Part shown: positions 32,584 to 42,451 of the stretch, in pieces
How positions within the stretch are numbered: position 1 is the stretch's first letter
Layout of the letters: each line of letters starts with the position of its first letter
Source: Bacteroidetes bacterium UBA2475
GTDB taxonomy: Bacteria; Bacteroidota; Bacteroidia; B-17B0; Aurantibacillaceae
DNA length: 64,000 nucleotides
Assembly (NCBI GenBank): GCA_002342065.1
Contig: DDPF01000018.1
Span: 1-64,000 of the forward strand
Direction: 5' to 3'
Notes under the pieces: model-generated
Databases searched by the model: none
The model's input: only the letters and a program-made list of their open reading frames with translations
What the model was told of the DNA's origin: nothing
Program-made: the position numbers and the translations under genes

Positions 32584-34524
32584 TTAACCCACCTTCTCTA
32601 CCCAATCGCCATGTTCTTTAATAAGTCCAATAAGCTCATCAACTGCGGTTTCTGAAGTAACGTTTTTCTTTACTACTTCTTTTCCTTTGTATAAGCTAAT
32701 TTTTCCAACACCTGTACCAACATAACCGTAATCAGCATCGGCCATTTCGCCAGGACCGTTCACAATACAACCCATGATGCCAATTTTAATACCTTTTAAA
32801 TGATCCGTTCGTTCGCGAATTTTTTGTGTTGTTTCCTGCAGATCAAATAAAGTTCGTCCGCAACTCGGACAAGAGATATATTCTGTTTTACTAATGCGAC
32901 TGCGTGTAGCTTGTAAAATTCCAAATGCAGTTGAGTTACATACTTGTGTGCTTACGCAATCCTTCTGTTTTATCCAGATACCATCTCCAAATCCGTCTAA
33001 TAACAATCCGCCATTATCGGTACTACTGTATAACTGAAACTCTTCTTCGCTTAATTTACTGTAGTTGCTCTTTATAATAAATGGTAATTGGCAATCATTC
33101 AATTTAAGGTCCATAGCCATGCGACGCAATTCAGGCATTGTGTGTGCATTGAATGAATCTATAATTAAACAAACAGTTCCCTCATTTTTTATCTTTTGAA
33201 TGAATTCTTTTGTGAGAACTGTTACATCAACCGCAACAAAATTTAATTCACTTGACTTTTCTTTTGTCTCAAAATATTCTTGACCACAAAATAAAGGATA
33301 AGAACGATCTTTGCTTTTTTGTGTTAACCAAATTTGTGAATTGTAGATCAATCCCAATGTTCCGGGAATTTCAAAATTAATTTTATTATCTCCTAAAAAT
33401 AAATAGTCAACCGCAAGATCTGTTAAATTCCATTTATCTAATGGTACAGAATAATTATAACCTACACCAAATAAACTCGCAGCGGTTACTTCCGGTTTCA
33501 TGCTGTAATCTGCAATTATGCGGGGTACGTTATGACCACCAATATTTATAACTTCTTTTGTTTTATTTCTATTAAATTCAAAAGGATCGTATGGTAACGC
33601 GAAATCAATTCCTTTTATTTTTGCGTGATCCTTTCTTTGCGAATATCTTTCTGCCAATAATTTAGCTACCGGAATTTCGTATTCAGGTTCTTCAGTTAAC
33701 GAAACACGAATAGTGTCGCCTAAACCATCTTCCAATAAAGTTCCAATACCTACTGCTGATTTAATTCTTCCGTCTTCACCGTCACCTGCTTCTGTTACTC
33801 CTAAATGCAAAGGATAGTTACGATTGGTCTCTATCATTTTTGCAACCAATAAACGATAAGCCTGCACCATTACTTGTGTGTTACTGGCTTTCATTGAGAT
33901 AACAATATTAAAATAATTATTATCCTCACAAATACGTAAAAACTCCAGAGCACTTTCTACCATTCCTAACGGCGTATCGCCATAACGACTTAAGATCCTA
34001 TCACTCAACGAACCATGATTTGTACCAATACGCATGGCAGTGCCATATTCTTTACAAATTTTTACTAATGGTGTAAAGCGGTTCCGTATTCTTTCTAATT
34101 CTTGTTCGTAAGCAGAGTCCGTATAATCAATGGTCTCAAATTTTTTCTTGTCGGCGTAGTTACCGGGATTAACACGCACTTTCTCAATTACTTTAGCTGC
34201 AAACTCTGCAGCATTTGGTGTAAAATGTATATCTGCGCAAATGGGTGTATTATATCCGCGCGCAACTAATTCTTTTTTTATTAACTCTAAATTTTTTGCT
34301 TCGTTTATGCTTGGTGCTGTAATACGCACTAATTCACATCCGGCTTTTATCATACGGATACTTTGCTCAACAGTTGCCATGGTATCCATGGTATCTGTTG
34401 TGGTCATGCTTTGAACCCGTATTGGATTTAAGCCGCCCATTTTAAGGTCGCCCATAGTTACTTCGCGCGTTAAAAAGCGTGAATATTGCGTTAAACTATT
34501 GCAGTATTTTTTTGAAAGATCCAT
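32584..34524 (-). CDS. ispG: 4-hydroxy-3-methylbut-2-enyl diphosphate synthase (long IspG)
   Basis: A 646-residue IspG of the long form with an extra domain between the TIM barrel and the iron-sulfur domain, typical of Bacteroidota, Chlamydiae and plants. TIM-barrel motifs GGLNPIRVQSMTTTDTMDT, VRVNPGNYADKK, RIGTNHGSLSDRI and LGVTEAGDGEDGRIKSAVGIG; C-terminal cluster ligands Cys 552 and Cys 555 (ISCPSCGRTLFDLQ) and Cys 586 (GIMGCIVNGPGEM). It makes HMBPP, the step before IPP/DMAPP, and so supplies the carotenoid genes. ATG 34524 is chosen because a TATCTTTG element covers the longer start. Confidence 0.96.
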   Translation of the reverse strand: MDLSKKYCNSLTQYSRFLTREVTMGDLKMGGLNPIRVQSMTTTDTMDTMATVEQSIRMIKAGCELVRITAPSINEAKNLELIKKELVARGYNTPICADIHFTPNAAEFAAKVIEKVRVNPGNYADKKKFETIDYTDSAYEQELERIRNRFTPLVKICKEYGTAMRIGTNHGSLSDRILSRYGDTPLGMVESALEFLRICEDNNYFNIVISMKASNTQVMVQAYRLLVAKMIETNRNYPLHLGVTEAGDGEDGRIKSAVGIGTLLEDGLGDTIRVSLTEEPEYEIPVAKLLAERYSQRKDHAKIKGIDFALPYDPFEFNRNKTKEVINIGGHNVPRIIADYSMKPEVTAASLFGVGYNYSVPLDKWNLTDLAVDYLFLGDNKINFEIPGTLGLIYNSQIWLTQKSKDRSYPLFCGQEYFETKEKSSELNFVAVDVTVLTKEFIQKIKNEGTVCLIIDSFNAHTMPELRRMAMDLKLNDCQLPFIIKSNYSKLSEEEFQLYSSTDNGGLLLDGFGDGIWIKQKDCVSTQVCNSTAFGILQATRSRISKTEYISCPSCGRTLFDLQETTQKIRERTDHLKGIKIGIMGCIVNGPGEMADADYGYVGTGVGKISLYKGKEVVKKNVTSETAVDELIGLIKEHGDWVEKVG

Positions 34525-34539
34525 GTAATAAAGAGAGAA

Positions 34540-34547
34540 CAAAGATA
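34540..34547 (-). promoter_or_regulatory. -7 promoter element (TATCTTTG) of ispG
   Basis: An exact minus-strand TAnnTTTG match ending 15 bp before the ATG at 34524 and overlapping the alternative start at 34542. It therefore decides the start. Confidence 0.55.
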
Positions 34548-34598
34548 AGAAAAGAAACCGGGTATTTTAACTGAAACGGAGGTTAAAGTAATGTAAAA

Positions 34599-35234
34599 TT
34601 ATTTGATGGCTTTAGCTATTCTTCTTGAAATCGGAACCCATACCCTCCTGCCAACATCCTTGGCCAGTTCGTTACAAATATCGTCGGCCAATAATTTAGT
34701 CCTGTAGTTTGTATGGTCTTTGTTTGAACCCATTATCAGGTCGCCCAGATCGCGGTTGTTCTTTAATTTTTCTGACCGGCTTTTTGAATTGTAACAGTTG
34801 CTTAATTTTTTATTACCTTTCTTTACATCGGTTATTTCAACTTCAGCGCTGCAATCAATTGTATTTAAAACCATTTCCTGCCCGTTGTAAGGCGATTTTT
34901 CATCTGAGATCTTCTCAACTTTAGAACTTTCGGTGATATTCAACGAAATAATTTTTACAATAAAATCTGCTCCGGCCTCTTCATTCTTAAACGTTACATT
35001 TCTTGTGATCTTAGCATCACTTTCAAAATTCTTTAAAAAATCGGATGCCAATTGTTCTTGCGATAAACCGTTAACATATTTAGAATTAAAAGCAGTTGAA
35101 TTTATTTTAACCGGCACTGAAGTATCGGGCATGGCCACAACTAAAGGTTTAGAAATACTTTTTTTGAACAAGGTACAAGCATATAAACCAAATACGCATA
35201 TAAGAGCAAGGATTACTCTCTTAAAAATTTTCAT
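34599..35234 (-). CDS. lipoprotein, unknown function
   Basis: A 211-residue lipoprotein with lipobox FGLYAC (Cys 20). The mature part is alpha/beta with charged helices (LSQEQLASDFLKNFESDAKIT, DFIVKIISLNITESSKVEKI) and a basic C-terminus (NELAKDVGRRVWVPISRRIAKAI). No family is recognised. It begins 8 bp after the GH92 gene on the same strand, so it is likely co-transcribed with it. Confidence 0.65.
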   Translation of the reverse strand: MKIFKRVILALICVFGLYACTLFKKSISKPLVVAMPDTSVPVKINSTAFNSKYVNGLSQEQLASDFLKNFESDAKITRNVTFKNEEAGADFIVKIISLNITESSKVEKISDEKSPYNGQEMVLNTIDCSAEVEITDVKKGNKKLSNCYNSKSRSEKLKNNRDLGDLIMGSNKDHTNYRTKLLADDICNELAKDVGRRVWVPISRRIAKAIK

Positions 35235-35242
35235 TTATAAAA

Positions 35243-38185
35243 TTATTTAATTTCTAATTCATCTACAAAGATAAAAGCCTCATCGCCTTTGCCCGGATGC
35301 CCATCCGGCAACTTACCATAGGTCTTGGCTGCAATTTTTAAATATCTTGTGCTGATCTTTTTTTGAAATGTCTTTTCAAATTTATGTATCTGGACATTGT
35401 AATCGTTAGGCTTTACGGTATAGGCCACAGTATCTACTAAAGTAAAATTCTTATTATCATCTGATGTATAAAAAGAAACTACAGTAGGAAATAATATCCA
35501 TGATCTACTATCCTGCAAACAATTTAAACTCAATTGCTCCATCTCTTTATTTGTTTTAAGATCAAGTAAGCATTCAAAATTCTGATATTGGAAACCAAGC
35601 CAGTTACCTTTACGCCAATCAATGTCACCATAAATACCGTCAATTAACGTTTGAGCACTGTCTGCAGTATATTGTTGATTAGGTTTAGAAATTAATTTTA
35701 TATCGTAATTGTATTTTAATTTAAAGAAGTTTGCTTCAGTAACAACACTACTCTCTTTCTTACCGAAAACTTTTGCTTTTACCACACAATTCTTATCAAT
35801 AAAAAATGGTTTTGTATATAATTTAGAAGTTAACTTTGGCTCAGTTCCATCAAGTGTATAAACTATTTTTGCTGGCTCTGTATTGATAGCCTGTAAACTT
35901 ACCTCCACTTTTTCTTTAAAGACCTGAGAACCGGAGACTATAACAGGTGCGGGCAAAATAGCAACTGCATCCATTTTTGAAACAGGGATATTTATTCCTT
36001 TGCCGTATTTATTTATAGTGTCGGTTGGTGCAGCATATTCAAAATTCATTTTTCCACCATTCATTATATCCGCATGTTCAATGCCTGACAATAAATATTT
36101 TTTATTATTTAAAGAATAGCCTTTTATTACTTCTTCGTTCTTTCTCTCATTTGTAATGATAAGTGTTTTACCATTCTCTAAATTAATTTTTACATTTTTA
36201 AATAAAGGAGTTCCTAAAACATACTGTGTAGAACCCGGACAAACAGGGTACATACCCATAGCACTAAAAACGTACCAGGCGCTCATTTGTCCGCAATCTT
36301 CGTTACCAATTAAACCATCAGGTGTGTTCTTATAAAAATTCTTATTTATCTGGCTAATAAGCTGAACCGTTTTTTGTGGCTGACCAACAAAATTATAAAG
36401 ATAGGCCATATGGTGGCTGGGCTCGTTGCCATGCGCATACTGACCAATTAAACCAGTAACATCAGCCTGTTGTCTGCCTTGTAATTTTTCATTGGTCATA
36501 AATAATTCATCCAGTTTATTCTCAAATTTTTGTTTGCCTCCATGTAACGCAATTAATCCTTCAATATCATGCGGCACATAAAACGAATACTGCCAACTGT
36601 TACCTTCTGTAAAATGGTTATTAATTTCGCCGGCAGAGAAAGGCGATAACCAATTGCCATTTTTTCGGGGACGCATAAAACCTGTTGAAGCATCAAAAAC
36701 ATTTTTGTATCCTTGTGCAAGCTTCAAGTATTTTTTATGATCTTCTTTTCTATTTAATTGTTTTGCTATTTGCGCAATGCACCAGTTATCATAACCATAT
36801 TCTAATGTTTTGCTAACACTTTCGCTTTCATCATCAATTTGCAGGAATCCATTTTTATTAAACGTTGGAATGCCAAACAAAGAATAATTTGCCGCAGCTT
36901 GCACTTCTTTATAAACAAGGCTCGTATCAAAGCCGCCGATACCTTTTGCCATAGCATCGGCAATTACTGAAACGGAGTGGAAACCGATCATACAATCTGT
37001 TTCGTTACCCGAAAGTTCCCAAACAGGTAAACGACCTGACTGTTGATATTGAACAAGAAATGTATTTATAAAGTCAGAAGTTCTTTTGCGTTCTATAATT
37101 GTAAATAATGGGTGAAGCGCTCTGTAAGTATCCCATAAAGAAAAAACAGAATAATTTGTAAACCCTTTTGCAGTGTGAATTTGTCCATCGCGACCACGGT
37201 ACTGGCTATCCACATCCATATTTAAAGAAGGATGGATGAATGTGCGGTACAGGGCTGTATAAAAAACTTTTAATTTATTCGGGTCCTCATCCTGTACTTC
37301 AATTTTTTTAAGTTGCTCATCCCATACATTTCTTGCATCTTCTTTGTATTTATAAAAGTCCCAGTGTTTTGCTTCAGCTTCTAAATTTTTTAAAGCCCCT
37401 TCTATACTTACTGAAGAAATGGCCACTTTAACTATCAAAGGTTCCTCTTGAGTAATATCAAACTGAAAATAGGCACCCTGAGCTTTTTCTTTTTTCTTAA
37501 AAACAAGTTGTGATTTAAATGATTTGTTATAAATAAATTCCATTTTTTTAAATGGTTTTGAGAAACGCATCACAAAATAAACCTCCTGGTTCTTTGCCCA
37601 TGCCTCGCTCATTCTAAATCCACCAATGGTTACGCTATCAATAATATTAATGTTGCAGTTAAGTGTTTTATCGCGGTGCAAAAGATCTAAAATTATATTT
37701 GCTTCCTTAGTTGTAGGAAAAGTATAACGATGTATGCCTGTTCTTAATGTCGTTGTTAGCTCTGCTTTAATATCATCATCCTGCAATCTTACTTCATAAA
37801 ATCCTGCACCTGCAGCTTCCTGGCCATGACTAAATTTTGAAGAATATACCTTCTTATCCCATGATGGTTGACCAACAGTTGGCATCACTAAAATATCTCC
37901 CCAATCGCTTACACCAGTGCCGCTTAAATGCGTGTGCGAGAAACCGTAAATAATACTGTCGCTGTAATGGTAACCACTACAACCATCCCAGCTACCATCT
38001 ATTCTGGTATCCGGACTTAATTGCACCATTCCAAACGGTAAAACAGCACCTGGAAAAGTATGACCATGGCCACCGGTGCCAATAAAAGGGTTAACGTATT
38101 GGGATATAATTTTTTGGCTAGAAACTGCGAAAGAAAACAGTGAACATAAAATAAGAAAAGTTCTTTTACAGATAAACATAAGCAT
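35243..38185 (-). CDS. GH92 family alpha-mannosidase
   Basis: A 980-residue exported glycosidase. Signal peptide (RTFLILCSLFSFAVSS) then the GH92 fold: VNPFIGTGGHGHTFPGAVLP, YGFSHTHLSGTGVSDWGDI, SLWDTYRALHPLFTI, PVWELSGNETDCMIGFHS and GNEDCGQMSAWYVFSAMGMYPV, which include the acid/base and calcium-site residues. After about residue 740 come a chitobiase-type beta-sandwich (VYTLDGTEPKLTSKLYTKPFF) and a discoidin-like sugar-binding domain to the end. GH92 enzymes are calcium-dependent exo-alpha-mannosidases of N-glycans and yeast mannan. The long frame starts at TTG 38191 inside a -7 element; ATG 38185 (or 38179) is more likely. Confidence 0.92.
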   Translation of the reverse strand: MLMFICKRTFLILCSLFSFAVSSQKIISQYVNPFIGTGGHGHTFPGAVLPFGMVQLSPDTRIDGSWDGCSGYHYSDSIIYGFSHTHLSGTGVSDWGDILVMPTVGQPSWDKKVYSSKFSHGQEAAGAGFYEVRLQDDDIKAELTTTLRTGIHRYTFPTTKEANIILDLLHRDKTLNCNINIIDSVTIGGFRMSEAWAKNQEVYFVMRFSKPFKKMEFIYNKSFKSQLVFKKKEKAQGAYFQFDITQEEPLIVKVAISSVSIEGALKNLEAEAKHWDFYKYKEDARNVWDEQLKKIEVQDEDPNKLKVFYTALYRTFIHPSLNMDVDSQYRGRDGQIHTAKGFTNYSVFSLWDTYRALHPLFTIIERKRTSDFINTFLVQYQQSGRLPVWELSGNETDCMIGFHSVSVIADAMAKGIGGFDTSLVYKEVQAAANYSLFGIPTFNKNGFLQIDDESESVSKTLEYGYDNWCIAQIAKQLNRKEDHKKYLKLAQGYKNVFDASTGFMRPRKNGNWLSPFSAGEINNHFTEGNSWQYSFYVPHDIEGLIALHGGKQKFENKLDELFMTNEKLQGRQQADVTGLIGQYAHGNEPSHHMAYLYNFVGQPQKTVQLISQINKNFYKNTPDGLIGNEDCGQMSAWYVFSAMGMYPVCPGSTQYVLGTPLFKNVKINLENGKTLIITNERKNEEVIKGYSLNNKKYLLSGIEHADIMNGGKMNFEYAAPTDTINKYGKGINIPVSKMDAVAILPAPVIVSGSQVFKEKVEVSLQAINTEPAKIVYTLDGTEPKLTSKLYTKPFFIDKNCVVKAKVFGKKESSVVTEANFFKLKYNYDIKLISKPNQQYTADSAQTLIDGIYGDIDWRKGNWLGFQYQNFECLLDLKTNKEMEQLSLNCLQDSRSWILFPTVVSFYTSDDNKNFTLVDTVAYTVKPNDYNVQIHKFEKTFQKKISTRYLKIAAKTYGKLPDGHPGKGDEAFIFVDELEIK

Positions 38186-38188
38186 ATT

Positions 38189-38196
38189 CAAAGATA
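38189..38196 (-). promoter_or_regulatory. -7 promoter element (TATCTTTG) of GH92
   Basis: An exact minus-strand TAnnTTTG match immediately before the GH92 gene. It rules against translation from the TTG at 38191 and gives a very short leader. Confidence 0.5.
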
Positions 38197-38218
38197 AGAT
38201 TATTCGTTAAAACATCTG

Positions 38219-39301
38219 TCATAGTCGTGTTATCCAATAGGTTTTAGAAGTAACAGGGTCAATAGCGACCATAAAACCGCCGTTATTAAAATAAAGTATA
38301 TCATCTATGTATTGCCATACATTAACTTTAGGTTTATTATAACTTTCCTTTACAAGATCCGTACTTATTTTTTTCCATTTTGTTATAAAATCAAAATCTT
38401 TCGATTCAAGATAAAAATCAAAACGATCGGTTGTAGTAAAATGACCAAATACAAAAACTCTTTTTACTGTATCAATACAAAGAAAAAATGGATCAATATA
38501 AGTTGAGGAATCTTTAACAGTAAATAAATTACGGGAGCTGTAACCCGGCACTATTCGTTTTAGACTATTGCCGCCCGCATACTCATCTTTCAAATAATTT
38601 ACCTGTTTATTTAAACCAAACTCCACAGTAAGCTCATAAGTGTTATTTGAAAACCCGCGTACATAATTAACTTTTTGACCTCTATTTAAAAGTTTTTTTG
38701 AGAAAGGGTCGAACCAGTACTTTTTTGCATTCTTACAATCCAATTCTACCAAAGAAGAGATCGAATTGCCCACACCGTGTCTACCATAAACACCTTCCAT
38801 ACCAACACTTAGTTCGGGAGAGATTGTCCCCCACTCGTCTTTTTTTATAACGTAAATTTCTTTAAGATTAGCAGCATCGAACAAAACAAGGTCATAGTTC
38901 TTAAAATAACAAAGCGTGTCATTCCTCATTCCAACCAGTTGTGCGGTGCTACCAACGTAATACCTGTCTTTTCTTACACCCGTTGCTTTGTCAATTACAT
39001 GCAAACGACAAACGTTTTCCGATGGCCCCTCACCACCTCGTTCATACGACTCTAATAAACAAATAGTCGTTTCACCAATACGCATTTCTTTAAATTCTTC
39101 AGTATATCCGTAATAGAAGAATTGAAAGCTCATCATAAAACAAAAGGCAAAAAAATACAAGAAGGCTTTATACGCGTAATTAATTTTTTTATTTTTAAAA
39201 GGATTTGCAAAGGCAAAACCAACGCATAAAAATAAAATAACGATCATTATAACTGTCATCCATACGACGCTGGAATATAAAAAATCGAGTAATTCGGTCA
39301 T
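38219..39301 (-). CDS. membrane-anchored protein with beta-rich domain, unknown
   Basis: A 360-residue protein with two N-terminal helices (VVWMTVIMIVILFLCVGFAF and AFLYFFAFCFMMSFQFFYYG) and a large C-terminal domain of repeated beta strands (RLHVIDKATGVRKDRYYVGS, NYDLVLFDAANLKEIYVIKKD, FMVAIDPVTSKTYWIT) that read like PQQ-type propeller blades. No named family. It lies between the sugar transporter and the GH92 gene on the same strand, with small gaps (about 40 bp and 33 bp). Confidence 0.6.
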   Translation of the reverse strand: MTELLDFLYSSVVWMTVIMIVILFLCVGFAFANPFKNKKINYAYKAFLYFFAFCFMMSFQFFYYGYTEEFKEMRIGETTICLLESYERGGEGPSENVCRLHVIDKATGVRKDRYYVGSTAQLVGMRNDTLCYFKNYDLVLFDAANLKEIYVIKKDEWGTISPELSVGMEGVYGRHGVGNSISSLVELDCKNAKKYWFDPFSKKLLNRGQKVNYVRGFSNNTYELTVEFGLNKQVNYLKDEYAGGNSLKRIVPGYSSRNLFTVKDSSTYIDPFFLCIDTVKRVFVFGHFTTTDRFDFYLESKDFDFITKWKKISTDLVKESYNKPKVNVWQYIDDILYFNNGGFMVAIDPVTSKTYWITRL

Positions 39302-39343
39302 TAAGTAAATTTAAAAAGAAAAGTCGGATAAAATAAATTTGGT

Positions 39344-40753
39344 TTAGTGACTGGCAGAAGTACTCTGTTCAATCTCGATACCCTGTTTCTTAAAAATACT
39401 TTTTACTTTGTACGCATACCATGCTAAATAAGCAAAGCAAAAAACTGTAATAATGTACGACCTGTGAGGGTTAATCGCATCAACCAATAATCCTTGCAAA
39501 GGCGGTATAATTGCACCTCCAAGTATCATCATTACTAAAAGAGAAGATCCCTGGTTAGTATATTTGCCTAAACCGTTTATTGATAAAGCAAAAATACATG
39601 GCCACATTACAGAACAAAATAATCCGCCACTTAAAAAAGAGTATAAAGCCAGATTTCCTGTTGTTAATAAGCCTACGATCATCATTAAGCAGCCTGTTAA
39701 AGATAATATCATTAATGTACGTGCAGCATTTTCTCCAGAGAAAATAAAAATTGCAGTTGCTAATAAAACATAAGGAATGTAATATAAATAATCAGACACT
39801 TCGCTTCCTCTAAAATAATTTATGCAATAAATAACGCCAAATGCAATTAACGGCATAATTACCTGCATAATTATTTTCGTAAACTTATTAAAATTAAAAA
39901 CTGCCAAGGAGCCAGTCCAACGCCCAATCATTAAGCTACCCCAATACAATGAAATAAAATGTGAGATATGCTGATGATCCAGCCCTTTTATTTCTGGCAT
40001 CGCTAATAAAGCGCCCATATTACTTTGAATAGTTACCTCTACACCAACATATACAAAAATTGCGATCATTCCTAAAGTAAGTTGTGGGTATTTTAAGGCG
40101 CCGAGATCTTTATCCAGTTTTTCGGTATTTGTAATACTCGGTAATTTAGAGAACCATAATATGGTTGCGCACAAAACAAATAAACCAAACAAAATAAGTG
40201 CCGGTGCCTTAACGGCGTCAAGACTGCTGTCCGCCGCACTTGGAGCATTTATATTTCCAAATAAAGCATAGCTTAAAATTACCGGGCCTATAGTTGTACC
40301 AAAGGAATTAATACCTCCTGCTAAATTTAAACGCTGAGCACCTGTCTCTTTAGCTCCAAAATTAATTACGAATGGATTTGCAACAATTTGCTGTAAAGCA
40401 AAACCTAAGCCAATTATAAATAAAGCACAGAGTAATAATGGGTATGAAAACAAACTTGCTGCAGGAATAAAAAATAACGATCCTAAGGATGAAATAAGTA
40501 ACCCCAAGGTTAAAGCTTTTTTATAGCCGATTTTATTAATTGGATCGCCTTTTAATCTTGAGATAAAAAAATAAATTAAAGACCCAACAGCATAAGCCGC
40601 ATAGAATGCAAGGTCTACAAGTTGTGATTGAAACTGACTGAGTACGAATTTTTCTTTAAAAAGGGGGATCAAAATGCCATTACTGGCTGCAACAAAGCCC
40701 CAAAAGAAAAAAACAGAAATAAGCGCCACAAAAGATGATTGTAGTTTTTGCAT
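39344..40753 (-). CDS. MFS sugar:H+ symporter, FucP/GluP family
   Basis: A 469-residue, 12-helix major facilitator of the FHS (fucose-galactose-glucose) family. QSSFVALISVFFFWGFVAAS then NGILIPLFKEKF is the family's TM1; FQSQLVDLAFYAAYAVGSL is TM2; LGFALQQIVANPFVINFG and RLNLAGGINSFGTTIGP follow, with the conserved Gln/Asn/Glu of TM4-5. ATG 40753 is preferred to 40813, which adds a non-homologous leader. With the GH92 gene downstream, mannose or another hexose is a plausible substrate. Confidence 0.88.
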   Translation of the reverse strand: MQKLQSSFVALISVFFFWGFVAASNGILIPLFKEKFVLSQFQSQLVDLAFYAAYAVGSLIYFFISRLKGDPINKIGYKKALTLGLLISSLGSLFFIPAASLFSYPLLLCALFIIGLGFALQQIVANPFVINFGAKETGAQRLNLAGGINSFGTTIGPVILSYALFGNINAPSAADSSLDAVKAPALILFGLFVLCATILWFSKLPSITNTEKLDKDLGALKYPQLTLGMIAIFVYVGVEVTIQSNMGALLAMPEIKGLDHQHISHFISLYWGSLMIGRWTGSLAVFNFNKFTKIIMQVIMPLIAFGVIYCINYFRGSEVSDYLYYIPYVLLATAIFIFSGENAARTLMILSLTGCLMMIVGLLTTGNLALYSFLSGGLFCSVMWPCIFALSINGLGKYTNQGSSLLVMMILGGAIIPPLQGLLVDAINPHRSYIITVFCFAYLAWYAYKVKSIFKKQGIEIEQSTSASH

Positions 40754-40869
40754 AATAATAATTTTACCGAATATATCTGAAATTAAGGGCATTTTGTATG
40801 GCAAAAAAGTCAAGTTGTTAACGTGCTAATTTTAATTTGTGTAAATTTACCCTCGTTAAAGAGCGCAAA

Positions 40870-41733
40870 ATGCAATTACTTAGCCCTACCAACTTTACTG
40901 ATTACGAATTAATAGACTGCGGTGATTTTGAAAAATTGGAGCGTTTTGGTAAATATATTACCATTAGGCCCGAGCCACAGGCTGTTTGGCCAAAAATATA
41001 TTCTAATGCTGATTGGGAAAAACAAGCACATGTAAAATTTATCTCTAAGTCCTCAAGCAGTGGGGAATGGAAAAAATTTAAACAAATGCCCGACCAGTGG
41101 ACCATCAATTATGCACCTTTAAACCTGGTTTTCAGGCTTGGATTGACCTCTTTTAAACATGTCGGCATTTTTCCAGAACAAGCAGTGAATTGGGATAAGA
41201 TCCACGCTTTCTTAAAAAATAAGCCAAAAGCAAAGTTCTTAAATCTATTTGCATATACAGGCGGCGCCTCCATTGCAGCAAAAGCAGCAGGAGTTGATGT
41301 AACACACGTGGATAGTATAAAACAAGTAGTTACATGGGCTAACGAGAATATGAAAAATTCTAATCTTGATAACATTCGCTGGTTAGTAGATGATGCTTTA
41401 AAATTTGTAAATAAAGAAGTAAGACGTGGGAACTTTTATCAAGGAATAATTTTAGACCCTCCGGCTTTTGGACATGGACCAAATGGTGAAAAATGGAAGC
41501 TTGAAGATAATATTTCTGAAATGATAAATGGTGTGTTACAGATCCTTGACCCAAAGGAACATTTGCTAATCTTAAACGCCTACTCTCTTGGTTTTTCTGC
41601 CTTAGTACCCGAAAATTTATTAAAGCCTTTTGCAACAAAGAATAAATCAGAATTAGAAATCGGCGAATTGTATTTAAATGCTAAAAGCGGGATCAAATTA
41701 CCTCTTGGCGTTTGGGGAAGTTTAAAAAAGTAA
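40870..41733 (+). CDS. class I SAM-dependent methyltransferase (RlmI/RlmK-like)
   Basis: A 287-residue enzyme. The Rossmann motif I is FLNLFAYTGGASIAAKAAG, followed by VTHVDSIKQVVTWANENMKNSNL (acidic loop) and the catalytic-region IILDPPAFGHGPNGEKW, a DPPAFG motif as in RlmI-type 23S rRNA methyltransferases. It lacks the N-terminal PUA domain of RlmI. ATG 40870 is preferred to 40837, which only adds eleven residues without homology. It is divergent from the sugar transporter and ends 10 bp before the converging response-regulator gene. Confidence 0.82.
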   Translation: MQLLSPTNFTDYELIDCGDFEKLERFGKYITIRPEPQAVWPKIYSNADWEKQAHVKFISKSSSSGEWKKFKQMPDQWTINYAPLNLVFRLGLTSFKHVGIFPEQAVNWDKIHAFLKNKPKAKFLNLFAYTGGASIAAKAAGVDVTHVDSIKQVVTWANENMKNSNLDNIRWLVDDALKFVNKEVRRGNFYQGIILDPPAFGHGPNGEKWKLEDNISEMINGVLQILDPKEHLLILNAYSLGFSALVPENLLKPFATKNKSELEIGELYLNAKSGIKLPLGVWGSLKK

Positions 41734-41743
41734 TTTATAAAGA

Positions 41744-42451
41744 TCATTCCGCCCCTACCTGTTTTTTAAACAATTCTGCATAAGTTCTACCAATAGGAAG
41801 GTTGGTTTTTCCTATTTCCACCTCGTTGGCATTAAAAGCACTAAGGTGTTTCATATTAACTATGAACGATTTATGGATCCTGAAAAAATCATGATCTTTT
41901 AAAAGCTGTTCTATTTCGCCTATCTGGAATTTGGTAACTAATGATTTTGTTACCGTATGGATCTTCACATAATCCTTTAAACTTTCAACATAAAGTATTT
42001 CTTCAAAATAAATTTTATGACGTTTTTTATCGGCAACAAAAAAATGGAACTTACGCTCTGAAGTTTCTTTAGCTACTTCAGTAATTTTTTCAGGGTATTG
42101 AGCAAAGGTTTTATTTACCGCTTGCAGGAAACGGCTAAACTCAATTGGCTTTAACAAATAATCGATCACATTTAAATTAAAGCCTTCCAAAGCATACTGG
42201 TGATAAGCAGTAGTAATTATAATACCGTATTTGTTATTGATTGTTTTAAGAAATTCTAACCCATTTATTTTTGGAAGATTAATATCCAGGAAAATGATAT
42301 CAATTTTTTCATTGCGTAGTTTTTCATTTGCAGAAAACACATCGCCACAAATACCTTTTAATTTTAGTCCTGGTATTTGCGCAACATAATCCTCAATGAT
42401 CTTTGCTGCTAAAGGCTCATCCTCTACTATCAAACAATTCAGATCCGACAT
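41744..42451 (-). CDS. LytTR-type response regulator
   Basis: A 235-residue two-component regulator. Receiver domain with CLIVEDEPLAAKIIEDYV, phospho-acceptor Asp 56 (IIFLDINLPKINGLEFL) and Lys 101 (DYLLKPIEFSRFL). A LytTR DNA-binding domain occupies about 130-233 (YFEEILYVESLKDYVKIHT, LKDHDFFRIHKSFIVNM, LPIGRTYAELFKKQV). Overlaps the kinase gene upstream by 35 bp, so the pair is coupled. Confidence 0.94.
   Translation of the reverse strand: MSDLNCLIVEDEPLAAKIIEDYVAQIPGLKLKGICGDVFSANEKLRNEKIDIIFLDINLPKINGLEFLKTINNKYGIIITTAYHQYALEGFNLNVIDYLLKPIEFSRFLQAVNKTFAQYPEKITEVAKETSERKFHFFVADKKRHKIYFEEILYVESLKDYVKIHTVTKSLVTKFQIGEIEQLLKDHDFFRIHKSFIVNMKHLSAFNANEVEIGKTNLPIGRTYAELFKKQVGAE

Noticed and set aside
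32584..34524. IspG considered unusually long or a fusion
   Set aside because: The long form with an internal extra domain is normal for Bacteroidota.
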